From Lentisphaerota bacterium (lineage in GTDB: Bacteria; Verrucomicrobiota; Lentisphaeria; Victivallales; Victivallaceae), in the NCBI GenBank assembly GCA_015061745.1, contig SUWB01000019.1, positions 1-52,984 of the forward strand: DNA of 52,984 bases, written 5' to 3'. The notes under the pieces are model-generated. The model did no database searches. It was not told the DNA's origin and worked only from the letters and a program-made list of their open reading frames with translations. Positions 25,329 to 33,032 of the stretch are shown in pieces. Each line of letters begins with the position of its first letter. Within the stretch, counting starts at the first letter, position 1. The position numbers and the translations under genes are program-made.

Positions 25329-26105
25329 TTACCAGGTATTGGTGGGCGGCGTCTGAACCTGCCTTTCAGGGTGGAAAGGAGCCCAGAAAGAAGAATAAAA
25401 AGCCCAACCGGAACTTTCGCCGGGATATCTGCCGGGAAGTTTTTTGTATCGCAAGGATTCGGCGTGGCCGTCACCGAAAACCACATTGGCATTCCAATTA
25501 TGACGGAAATGAACATTATTCAGATCTGAGCTGTTGGTGGCTGGATTATTCTGAGTGTACCAAACACGGTAATATTTGTTCCCTACCGTTGAATTATTGT
25601 CCATAATATATCCCAGCCGGGAGGGAAATTTCCATTTGGTCGTAAGCAGAAACTGCAGATAATGACGGGCATCAGTCGGTGCGGCAATCTGCATATTGAC
25701 GTTGATCGCGTAACTGAACCGCTCTTGCGCAGAGAGTGCGACCTGGTAGGAAGGACAGGTCAGGCTGTCTCTTTTTCCGTTAACGACACCCCCCAGAGCA
25801 TCAGGGGAAGATTCTTCGGTTCGTCCGAGATAGCTGCCCAAAAGAGAATATCTCAGACGGGCAGAAAAAATATTTTTTCTGTCGCTGTTCCAATTGCCGG
25901 TGTTTTTGATGGGGGCAATGTAGCCTCTGTTGTCATCAATGTAAAAACCGGCCGCTTTCCCGAACTGGGAAAGGTTGCTCAAACACGATGCTGCCCGCCC
26001 CCGCTCCCGGGCCTGCTGCAAAGCGGGTAAAAGCATCGAAGCCAGAATGGCGATCATTGCAATAACGACCAAAAGTTCAATCAGCGTGAAAGAAAAACGT
26101 TTCAT
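25329..26105 (-). CDS. Prepilin-like H-X9-DG protein, first gene of the DUF4838 operon
   Basis: This 258-aa protein has leader MKRFS, motif [32 protein letters not shown] and the C-terminal [12 protein letters not shown] (H-X9-DG). No insertion is present. It is the promoter-proximal gene of the operon 26105-18655 (three prepilin genes and two DUF4838 genes with gaps of 24, 16, 42 and 16 bp). The -1 residue is S. The role is inferred as a pseudopilin or minor pilin linked to export of the co-encoded enzymes. Confidence 0.85.
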   Translation of the reverse strand: MKRFSFTLIELLVVIAMIAILASMLLPALQQARERGRAASCLSNLSQFGKAAGFYIDDNRGYIAPIKNTGNWNSDRKNIFSARLRYSLLGSYLGRTEESSPDALGGVVNGKRDSLTCPSYQVALSAQERFSYAINVNMQIAAPTDARHYLQFLLTTKWKFPSRLGYIMDNNSTVGNKYYRVWYTQNNPATNSSDLNNVHFRHNWNANVVFGDGHAESLRYKKLPGRYPGESSGWAFYSSFWAPFHPERQVQTPPTNTW

Positions 26106-26135
26106 ATTTTACCCCAATTTTATGATTTCCATAGT

Positions 26136-26164
26136 AGTATAGCACACAGTTTTTTAATTGTCAA
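26136..26164 (-). promoter_or_regulatory. Strong promoter of the prepilin-DUF4838 operon
   Basis: On the minus strand TTGACA (26159-26164) and TATACT (26136-26141) are exactly 17 bp apart, about 30 bp upstream of ATG 26105. This is one of the best matches to the sigma70 consensus in the window. Confidence 0.8.
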
Positions 26165-26177
26165 ACAAAAAACTGTG
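26145..26177. promoter_or_regulatory. Inverted repeat centred on the -35 box (candidate operator)
   Basis: CACAGTTTTTT (26145-26155) and AAAAAACTGTG (26167-26177) are perfect 11-bp arms separated by 11 bp. The arms flank and partly overlay the promoter spacer and the -35 box, which fits a repressor site. One arm lies in the spacer and the other just upstream of -35. No regulator gene is adjacent. Confidence 0.6.
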
Positions 26178-26257
26178 CATTTTCAGATAAAATTCCGTTT
26201 TTTCCGGCAGAGGGAATTTTTGCTTCCCCCAAAACATAATTTTCTGCTTCTCTGATG

Positions 26258-26286
26258 TTGTATTTATAATGAAAAAAATGTATATT
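26258..26286 (+). promoter_or_regulatory. Promoter of the MATE gene
   Basis: TTGTAT (26258-26263) and TATATT (26281-26286) with a 17-bp spacer, ~38 bp before ATG 26324. Confidence 0.6.
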
Positions 26287-26323
26287 AAGCAAATGTTGAA
26301 AAATCAAATTCAAGGCACTGGCA

Positions 26324-27724
26324 ATGAGCAACAGTAAAAAATACCGGATGGATATGTGTCACGGATCGCTTTTTAAGCAGATCTTCGTTTTTTCCCTGCC
26401 TCTTATGGGAACCAATCTTATGTCGCTGATGTTCCACGCATCAGATTTGATCGTTCTGGGACAATTCGCCTCAAAAGAGGTTCGGACTGCCGCTACGGCA
26501 GCAGTAGGAGCAACTTCGGCACTTTATATATTGTTCGTCATCTTCTTTTCCGGATTCAGTGCCGGTGTCAATGCCATAGCCGCCCGCTATGTGGGGGCAA
26601 AGGATGACCGGAAAGTTGCTTTGACCGTTCATTCTTCTGTTGCTCTCGGACTTTACGGCGGCATCGTTTTTATGATATTGGGAATCCTGCTTGCAAGGAG
26701 TGCTCTCCGCTGGATGGGGACTCCTGACGATGTGATCGACAAAGCGACCATTTATCTGCAGATTTACAGCATCGGATTGCCCTTTGCCGTCTTGTATATG
26801 ATCGGAGCCGCTCTCTTGCGTGCTATCGGCGATACCAAACGCCCCCTGTGGTATATCACGGTGGCGGGGATCGTCAATGTGCTGCTCAATTTGTTTTTTG
26901 TCACCGTCTGCAAGATGGATGCCGCAGGTGTGGCTATCGCGACAAAAATATCAACTGTACTGTCCGCTGTGCTTGTGCTGCGTGCCCTGTGTCTTTCTGA
27001 CGGGGCTATGCGTCTGAATTTCCGCAAGCTCCATTTCCACTGGGAAACCTTGAAAGAAATATTGTGGATCGGCGTTCCTGCCGGGTTTCAGGGGGCTTTG
27101 TACACCGTTTCAAACATCTTTATCCAGTCTTCAGTCAACTCCCTTGGCAGTGCCGCTATGGCGGGCAACGCCGCTGTACAGAATCTGGAAGGTCTGGTCA
27201 ATGTGCCAAGTAACGGCTATTACCAGACTGCAATGAGCTTTGCAGGACAGAATCTGGGCGGTAAGAAATACAAACGTGTCGTTCGCAGTGCTTTCGTCTG
27301 CCTGCTTTATGCGGTGGTCTCTCTGATGTTCAGCGGGGGGCTTGTTCTGCTTTTCGGCCGGCAGCTGGTGGGTTTGTACAATCCTGACCCCACAGTCGTT
27401 TCCTGGGGAATGGAACGCCTCACCGTTATGATGAGCACCTATTTTCTCTGCGGCATTTCCGATACCATTGCCGGAGTTCTGCGGGGCTTAGGCTATTCGA
27501 TCGTCCCCACATTCACAACTATTATGGGAACGTGTGTGTTCCGTATCATCTGGGTTGTGGCCGTCTTTCCTCAGAATAAATCTCTGGGCAATCTGGTACT
27601 CTCGTACCCGATTTCGTGGACTATGATCGCCGCTTGCAACGGTCTGCTGCTTTTTTTCGTCTTCCGCAAGATGCTCCGCCAGGGACGGGATGAAAGACAT
27701 TTGCGCCTGACGCTGCAACAGTAA
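26324..27724 (+). CDS. MATE-family efflux transporter
   Basis: This 466-aa integral membrane protein has twelve hydrophobic segments in two similar halves, as in MATE (NorM/DinF-like) sodium- or proton-driven exporters of drugs and metabolites. Landmarks are the N-terminal F-V-F-S-L-P-L-M-G-T-N-L, A-V-G-A-T-S-A-L-Y, the G-V-N-A-I-A-A-R-Y-V-G-A motif in the first half and M-S-F-A-G-Q-N-L-G-G in the second, and a C-terminal basic tail. Length is typical. The start is ATG 26324, after AAGG, with a promoter just upstream. It diverges from the prepilin-DUF4838 operon. The substrate cannot be told from sequence. Confidence 0.9.
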   Translation: MSNSKKYRMDMCHGSLFKQIFVFSLPLMGTNLMSLMFHASDLIVLGQFASKEVRTAATAAVGATSALYILFVIFFSGFSAGVNAIAARYVGAKDDRKVALTVHSSVALGLYGGIVFMILGILLARSALRWMGTPDDVIDKATIYLQIYSIGLPFAVLYMIGAALLRAIGDTKRPLWYITVAGIVNVLLNLFFVTVCKMDAAGVAIATKISTVLSAVLVLRALCLSDGAMRLNFRKLHFHWETLKEILWIGVPAGFQGALYTVSNIFIQSSVNSLGSAAMAGNAAVQNLEGLVNVPSNGYYQTAMSFAGQNLGGKKYKRVVRSAFVCLLYAVVSLMFSGGLVLLFGRQLVGLYNPDPTVVSWGMERLTVMMSTYFLCGISDTIAGVLRGLGYSIVPTFTTIMGTCVFRIIWVVAVFPQNKSLGNLVLSYPISWTMIAACNGLLLFFVFRKMLRQGRDERHLRLTLQQ

Positions 27725-27773
27725 AAGCCAACCCCGGCAAAAAAATGCGCTGCTCCCGACAAAGGTCGGTAAA

Positions 27774-27800
27774 AAAAGTTATTTTACCTGCCCGAAAGGA
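27774..27800. repeat. Inverted copy of the 18390 short repeat
   Basis: On the minus strand TTCCTTTCGGGCAGGTAAAA followed by TAACTTTTTT matches 18390-18419. It lies between the MATE stop and the terminator of the 64-aa gene. Confidence 0.5.
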
Positions 27801-27810
27801 AAACAGAGCC

Positions 27811-27840
27811 AAAAAAAAGCCCCCGGCAGACAGCCGGAGG
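27811..27840 (-). terminator. Rho-independent terminator of the 64-aa gene
   Basis: On the minus strand CCTCCGGCTG/...GCCGGGGG forms a GC-rich stem followed by a run of eight T. It lies ~30 bp after the stop codon of the gene at 27868. Confidence 0.8.
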
Positions 27841-27867
27841 ATTTTTTAAGCAATCTTCAGAAAAAAA

Positions 27868-28062
27868 TTACTTGATGACCTTAGCAGTGCATTTGTCGTA
27901 GTCAGCTTTGCCGACGAAAGCGGTCAGGGGACGTTTGTCAGCGGTTTCGCCCTTGAATGCGTAACGGGCGCGGGTACCTTCACCATAAACTTTCTTGCCG
28001 ATCACTTCGGTTGAGACTTTGGCTTTAGCTTTCACATCATAGAAATCCCACTTCATTTTCAT
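27868..28062 (-). CDS. Small conserved-looking protein (64 aa), unknown
   Basis: The protein starts MKMKWDFYDVKAKAKV and is rich in K, with a beta-like pattern (T-R-A-R-Y-A-F-K-G-E) and one cysteine. It has no signal peptide or membrane segment. A strong ribosome site AGGAG stands before the ATG, with a promoter ~65 bp upstream and its own terminator, so it is a monocistronic and probably well expressed gene. It resembles small single-domain strand-rich proteins but no family is recognised. It is reported because all expression signals are present. Confidence 0.7.
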   Translation of the reverse strand: MKMKWDFYDVKAKAKVSTEVIGKKVYGEGTRARYAFKGETADKRPLTAFVGKADYDKCTAKVIK

Positions 28063-28122
28063 TCTCCTAACATATTTAACTTCTTATTGGCGACAACACT
28101 TTTCGTCACCCCTTGCAAATAA

Positions 28123-28149
28123 AGTATACTCTATTTTTTGAAATTTCAA
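28123..28149 (-). promoter_or_regulatory. Promoter of the 64-aa gene, with the TTGAAATTTCAA palindrome
   Basis: On the minus strand TTGAAA (28144-28149) and TATACT (28123-28128) are 15 bp apart. The -35 box sits in the palindrome TTGAAATTTCAA (28138-28149), also found in both Sel1 leader copies. Confidence 0.5.
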
Positions 28150-28225
28150 GAGCAAAAATGCAAATATTTTAATTTTTTTTGAAAAAAAGTTGTTTTTTTA
28201 CGATATTGACCGTAAATTACGCAAG

Positions 28226-30043
28226 TTACAACGATATTTTCTTCAAATAGTGTTCTGCCATTTTTTGGGAGCGTTCAAAGTCCTCAAAGAACTCCTTTTC
28301 CCGGTTTTTCGGATCTGCAGGGAAAAGTTTGCGTGCCTGAGCCAGATGTTTGCGGGCAGTGTCACGATCGCCTTTGTAACAGGCCACCAGAGCCAGACGG
28401 CGGTGGACAGCGGGACGGCCGGGGACATAGGAAAGGGATTTTTCATAGAGAGAGAGTGCCAGGTCTGTTTCTCCGGATTTCAAAAGGGCATCCCCCACCA
28501 TTTCGCAAGGGTAAGGTGAACGGGGCCGCACCCGTTCCGTCTGCCGGAGCAGCTCCAACAATCGTGCCGGTTCCGCTCCGACGGCACTTTCCATAAAGTT
28601 CCGGGGGCGCAGAGCAAGTTCCAGTTTTTCAAAAGCGGCCTCTCCTCTGACCCAGATAAAACTTGTATAAAAGGCCGCTGCCGCTGCAAGTAAAGCAACT
28701 GTCCGGCAGCTCCAATCCCGGACCGGGAAAGGCTTTTCTTCTTCCCGGGCACCACTTTCTGAGGGCATAAGAGCCAGAGCTCCTGCGGCACAGCAGATCA
28801 TTGAAGCAGGGATCGCATCATTGATTTCCATTGCTGTGTGGAGCAGAAAAGCTGCGATCCCCCAGCGGCCCGCTTTGTACACCACATCATCACTTTTACG
28901 CCTGAAAAGCTCCCAAAGCAGCACTCCGACGGCCCCCAGCGCAATAAGTCCGGCAGGAACTCCTGCCTGAGAAGCAAAAGCCGCCGCAATATTGTGGGGT
29001 GAACGGGCGGATTCATCGGAGTCGGTGGTCTTGAGCTGCATATGGCGGTGAAAGAACTCTCCCCAGCCGCTGCCGGAAAGAGTGTGTTCTGTACACATAA
29101 TGGCGGCACTGCGCAAATAATCCAGACGCTCTGAACCCGAAAGCAGTCCCCGCTGGGAACGGTACATCATAAAGGTGCCCCCCGCAATCAGAAGAACCCC
29201 TGCAAAACAGAGGGCAGCTTTGTATTTCCAGTTGATCCGCGGTCTGGTCAGAAACCATATTCCCCCTGTGAGAAAGGCACAAAGCCAGGCTCCCCGGCTG
29301 CGGGTCATAAAGAAAGGCGGCACCAGCAATCCCAGAGCCAGAAGTGAAAAGATCCATTGTGAAACTTTCACCGGCTCAAACCTTTTCCCCCATTCCCGTA
29401 CCAATACGAAAACCGCAGGAAAAACCAGCAGCAGAAATCCGGCAAAGGTATTGCAGGACCCCAGAGAAGAAAAGACTCTGGCATCCAGAATACGGATCTC
29501 CATAACAGGAGAAATGGTGATCCCGGCTTCTCTTTGCTTGCGGATCAGTTCCACCATTTCATCAAAGCCCCAGATATACTGTCTCCAGCCGTCTATACCT
29601 GTAATGAGGGCACTTGCGGCGAGGGCATTGAGGGCAGCTTTTTTCCAAAAGGGATCACCATTAAAAATCCACCAGGCACTGAGAATAAAGGCTCCCACAC
29701 CCCACCAGTGGGTGACAGTGATAAGGGAATAATCCCAGTTGCTTGCGTGGATCATTCCGGGCAGAGCAGCCAAAGGAAGCAAAAGACTCCAGAAAAGGAC
29801 GGTCAACGCTCCCGGCTTTTTCAGAGAGGGCACGGGGAAAAAGAGTACCCCTGCAATCAGCAGCAGTGCTCCTGCCATACCGATACTGTGAACCGGCCAC
29901 GAAATGACCAGAAGTGTGAGCAAATCTTCCGGAAACATAGGGGGCTGTTCCGGCATCATTCCCAATGTACCGAATTTCAACGGCAGCAGAAAGAAAAAGA
30001 AAACCAGTATCCAGCCCGTTATGCGCTGCCCGGAGCGTTTCAT
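28226..30043 (-). CDS. O-antigen ligase/polymerase-like membrane protein with TPR tail
   Basis: This 605-aa protein has about ten to twelve transmembrane helices in residues 1-~430, with a large periplasmic loop holding R-S-R-G-A-W-L, the motif region of the Wzy_C (O-antigen ligase) family. Residues ~490-600 form tetratricopeptide repeats (A-L-L-K-S-G-E-T-D-L-A-L-S-L-Y-E-K-S-L and A-C-Y-K-G-D-R-D-T-A-R-K-H-L). This Wzy-plus-TPR fusion is common in glycan polymerases, O-antigen ligases and pilin glycosyltransferases. Its start overlaps the stop of purU by 4 bp (ATGA), so the two are coupled. Given the many pilin-like proteins, a pilin O-glycosyltransferase is possible, but this is inference. 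Confidence 0.75.
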   Translation of the reverse strand: MKRSGQRITGWILVFFFFLLPLKFGTLGMMPEQPPMFPEDLLTLLVISWPVHSIGMAGALLLIAGVLFFPVPSLKKPGALTVLFWSLLLPLAALPGMIHASNWDYSLITVTHWWGVGAFILSAWWIFNGDPFWKKAALNALAASALITGIDGWRQYIWGFDEMVELIRKQREAGITISPVMEIRILDARVFSSLGSCNTFAGFLLLVFPAVFVLVREWGKRFEPVKVSQWIFSLLALGLLVPPFFMTRSRGAWLCAFLTGGIWFLTRPRINWKYKAALCFAGVLLIAGGTFMMYRSQRGLLSGSERLDYLRSAAIMCTEHTLSGSGWGEFFHRHMQLKTTDSDESARSPHNIAAAFASQAGVPAGLIALGAVGVLLWELFRRKSDDVVYKAGRWGIAAFLLHTAMEINDAIPASMICCAAGALALMPSESGAREEEKPFPVRDWSCRTVALLAAAAAFYTSFIWVRGEAAFEKLELALRPRNFMESAVGAEPARLLELLRQTERVRPRSPYPCEMVGDALLKSGETDLALSLYEKSLSYVPGRPAVHRRLALVACYKGDRDTARKHLAQARKLFPADPKNREKEFFEDFERSQKMAEHYLKKISL

Positions 30044-30891
30044 TTGGCAAAAACAACCGTACGTCTGCCTGAAACGATCACCCGGTGTTCCAGATGAAAC
30101 TGGACTGCCCGGGTCAGCACCCGGCGTTCAATATCCCGTCCCAGATCCCGGAGATCTTCGGGGGTGCTTTCGTGGGTGATACGTTCAACGGCCTGTTCGA
30201 TGATCGGACCTTCGTCCAGATCGACCGTGGCATAGTGAGCGGTGGCACCGATCATTTTCACCCCCCGCTCCCACGCTTGCAGATAGGGATTTCCCCCCTG
30301 AAAAGCGGGCAGAAAGGCGTGGTGGATATTGATGATCCGTCCGGGATAGGCGTTGATGACCCTTTCAGAAAGGACACGCATATATCTTGCCAGCACCACA
30401 AGGTCGATGTGGTGGCGTTTCAGCAGTTCCAGCAGAGCATTTTCCTGATCGGGATCGCCGCTTCTGGGGGTGGGCAGACAGTAGTAGGGAACTCTGAAAC
30501 GGTCGGCGACCTCCTCAAGATCGGGATGATTTCCCACGGCCACCACCACTTTGCCCCCCAGATTGCCTTCTTCGGAACGCATCAAAAGATCGTAGAAGCA
30601 ATGGGAAGTTTTAGAAACAAGCACAGCCACATTCTGCTGATCGCCGTTATAATAGACCGACCATTTGAGGCTGAGTTTTTCTGCCAGAGTTGTAAACTGG
30701 CTTTCCAGATCGTTCCGGGTCACATCGGGGGGAAGTTCCACTGCTATACGCATATAATAAGCGTTTTCCCGCACGTCGGTGTACTGGCGGCACTCAAGAA
30801 TATTCAAACTGCGCTGATAAAAAAAGGTGGTGGTTTCCGCCAGGATTCCTTTACGGTCAGCGGTGCTTATCAAAAAAATTGCCTGTCGCAT
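30040..30891 (-). CDS. purU: Formyltetrahydrofolate deformylase
   Basis: PurU hydrolyses 10-formyl-tetrahydrofolate to formate and tetrahydrofolate. The 283-aa protein has an N-terminal ACT domain (F-L-I-S-T-A-D-R-K-G-I-L-A, residues ~6-80) and a formyltransferase-fold catalytic domain. In the latter A-V-G-N-H-P-D-L, I-N-I-H-H-A-F-L-P-A-F (including the catalytic histidine) and I-G-A-T-A-H-Y-A-T-V-D-L-D-E-G-P-I-I match the family. The first ATG (30891) is used; the frame is open two codons further. It lies 37 bp downstream of metG and overlaps the Wzy-like gene, making a three-gene unit that starts from the metG promoter. Confidence 0.93.
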   Translation of the reverse strand: MRQAIFLISTADRKGILAETTTFFYQRSLNILECRQYTDVRENAYYMRIAVELPPDVTRNDLESQFTTLAEKLSLKWSVYYNGDQQNVAVLVSKTSHCFYDLLMRSEEGNLGGKVVVAVGNHPDLEEVADRFRVPYYCLPTPRSGDPDQENALLELLKRHHIDLVVLARYMRVLSERVINAYPGRIINIHHAFLPAFQGGNPYLQAWERGVKMIGATAHYATVDLDEGPIIEQAVERITHESTPEDLRDLGRDIERRVLTRAVQFHLEHRVIVSGRRTVVFAK

Positions 30892-30928
30892 AATCAATTA
30901 CTTTCACTTTCTCTTTTTTTCAGCACTG

Positions 30929-32863
30929 TCAGCCGATATCAGCTCCGGCGGGCACATCGCCGTCAACAGTCACCAGACGGAGCTCTTTGCCGAACTTGGC
31001 AGCAAGAAGCATACCTCTGGACTCGGCTCCCCGGATAGTGGCGGGCTGAAGATTGGAAACCACCACAATGGTTTTTCCCATAATTTCTTCAGGGGTATAA
31101 TATTTGGCAACCCCTGCAACAAGGGGACGCACTTCAGCTTCACCGATGTCGATTTTGAGTTTCAGCAGTTTGTCTGCGCCTTCAAGTTTTTCAGCGGCAA
31201 CGACTTTGGCTGTTTTGAGCTTGACCTTGCAGAACTGGTCGATAGTGACAAGTTCAACAGCTTCGGGAGCAGGAGCAGCCTTTTCTTTGCTTTTCTTTTC
31301 GGGCTTGGCACAGGGAGCTGCGGCCTTTTCTTCCTCGATCTGGATCCTGGGAAAGAGGGGTTCGCTTTCAAGGACGGTGCGTCCGGCGGGATCGGCAAAG
31401 TTTCCTGAAGCAAGATCACCGATGGTCAGCACTTCATTTTCTCCGCCGAGGACACGCTGCAGTTCAGCCATTTTTCCGGGCATCACGGGAGCAAGAAGCA
31501 CGCCCAGTTTCCGCAAATTGGCAGCAACCGTATAGAGAACGGTGTTCAAATGGGCGGTATCGTTGTTCTTGGCCATAGCCCAGGGGGCACACTGTTCCAC
31601 ATAACGGTTTCCGGCTCTGACGGCGTTGAGAACGGCGGCAAGGCCCTGATCCAGTTTCATATTTTCAAGGCAGCTCCTCATACCGCTGACGGCAGATTCC
31701 ACGGCGGCGTTAAATTCAGCTTCGTTTCCGGTGCTTTCACCGGGAGCAGGAATGACACCCCCTGCCCGCAGAGTGAGCTTCACCACCCGTGAAAGCAAAT
31801 TTCCCAGGTCGTTGGCAAGGTCGCTGTTGTAACGGCGCAGCAGAGCTTCTTTGGTAAATGAAGCATCGTTGCCCAGAGTCATTTCAGCCATAAGGAAGTA
31901 ACGGAAAGCATCCACACCCACAAGGCCGATCATTTCCCTCGGATTGACCACATTGCCGAGAGACTTGCTCATCTTGGTATTTCCGGTAAGCCACCAGCCG
32001 TGAGCAAAAATGGTTTTGGGCATTTCAATACCCATTGCCTTGAGCATTGTGGGCCAGTAAACGGAGTGGGTGTTCAGGATATCCTTGCCGATCAGCTGAC
32101 ATCGGGCGGGCCAGCGGCGGGCGAATTCAGCATCATTCCGGCGGTAACCCACAGCGGAAATATAGTTGATGAGGGCGTCGAACCAGACATAGCAGACATA
32201 ATCACTGTCAAAGGGCAGTTCGATTCCCCAGGAAAGGCGGGCCTTGGGGCGGCTGATGCACAAGTCAACCAAAGGCTGTTTCAGAAATCCGAGGGTTTCG
32301 TTGGCCCGGAATGCAGGCTGGATAAATCCAGGGTGGGTTTTGATGTAGTCAATGAGCCAATCCTGATATTTGGACATCCTGAAGAAGTAGTTGGGTTCTT
32401 GCAAAGCTGAAACTTCCCGGCCGCAATCGGGACATTTTCCCTCCACAAGATCCTTTTCGGTGAAGTAGCGTTCACAGCCCACACAGTACCAGCCGGTGTA
32501 TTCATCCTTGTAGATCTCGCCTTTATCATAGAGTTCCTGCAGAACCTCTCTCACCACTTCTTTGTGCCGGGCTTCGGTGGTCCGGATGAAATCATCGTTG
32601 GTGATACCGAGTTCTTTCCACAATTCCTGAAACCGCACCACCGTTTCGTCGGCGTGCTGCTGAGGAGAAATGCCGTTTTTGGCGGCGGCATTTTCCACCT
32701 TCTGACCGTGTTCATCGGTTCCGGTGAGGAAATAGGTATCATCCCCCATAGAACGGTGAAAACTTGCCAGCACATCAGCAAGAACGGTCGTATAGGCGTG
32801 CCCGATATGGGGTTTGTCATTGACGTAGTAAATAGGTGTTGTCACATAAAATTTGCTGTTCAT
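30929..32863 (-). CDS. metG: Methionyl-tRNA synthetase
   Basis: This 644-aa enzyme charges tRNA-Met. The class I signatures are P-H-I-G-H-A-Y (residues ~18-24) and K-M-S-K-S (near residue 300). A zinc-binding knuckle C-V-G-C...C-P-D-C lies near residue 130-150. The C-terminal ~110 residues are a tRNA-binding domain (Trbp111-like, beginning D-Q-F-C-K-V-K-L-K-T-A-K-V) joined by an alanine/lysine-rich linker, as in MetG forms that dimerise through this domain. It is the first gene of metG-purU-Wzy-like. The promoter is TTGACA-17-TATATT at 32912-32940, back to back with that of cstA. Confidence 0.97.
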   Translation of the reverse strand: MNSKFYVTTPIYYVNDKPHIGHAYTTVLADVLASFHRSMGDDTYFLTGTDEHGQKVENAAAKNGISPQQHADETVVRFQELWKELGITNDDFIRTTEARHKEVVREVLQELYDKGEIYKDEYTGWYCVGCERYFTEKDLVEGKCPDCGREVSALQEPNYFFRMSKYQDWLIDYIKTHPGFIQPAFRANETLGFLKQPLVDLCISRPKARLSWGIELPFDSDYVCYVWFDALINYISAVGYRRNDAEFARRWPARCQLIGKDILNTHSVYWPTMLKAMGIEMPKTIFAHGWWLTGNTKMSKSLGNVVNPREMIGLVGVDAFRYFLMAEMTLGNDASFTKEALLRRYNSDLANDLGNLLSRVVKLTLRAGGVIPAPGESTGNEAEFNAAVESAVSGMRSCLENMKLDQGLAAVLNAVRAGNRYVEQCAPWAMAKNNDTAHLNTVLYTVAANLRKLGVLLAPVMPGKMAELQRVLGGENEVLTIGDLASGNFADPAGRTVLESEPLFPRIQIEEEKAAAPCAKPEKKSKEKAAPAPEAVELVTIDQFCKVKLKTAKVVAAEKLEGADKLLKLKIDIGEAEVRPLVAGVAKYYTPEEIMGKTIVVVSNLQPATIRGAESRGMLLAAKFGKELRLVTVDGDVPAGADIG

Positions 32864-32911
32864 AAAATAAAGTCCTCAGATTTTCATATTAAAAAATATG
32901 TCTTTTATATT

Positions 32912-32940
32912 AATATATCACACATTTATGCTCTTGTCAA
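32912..32940 (-). promoter_or_regulatory. Promoter of the metG unit
   Basis: On the minus strand TTGACA (32935-32940) and TATATT (32912-32917) with a 17-bp spacer, ~50 bp upstream of the metG start. Its -35 box overlaps that of the divergent cstA promoter on the other strand. Confidence 0.8.
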
Positions 32941-32962
32941 AAACGAAATACGGTGTTATATT
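32934..32962 (+). promoter_or_regulatory. Promoter of the cstA gene
   Basis: TTGTCA (32934-32939) and TATATT (32957-32962) with a 17-bp spacer, ~70 bp before ATG 33033. Confidence 0.75.
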
Positions 32963-33032
32963 ATACAAATTGGATAGTTTTTATCTTTTAACCGGGAAAT
33001 TAAAATCCCAAAAGTTGTCAGGAGGCAGAAAA

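Noticed and set aside
25329..26105. A type II secretion or type IV pilus operon
   Set aside because: Only prepilin-like proteins are present. No secretin, ATPase, inner-membrane platform or prepilin peptidase gene is found in the window.
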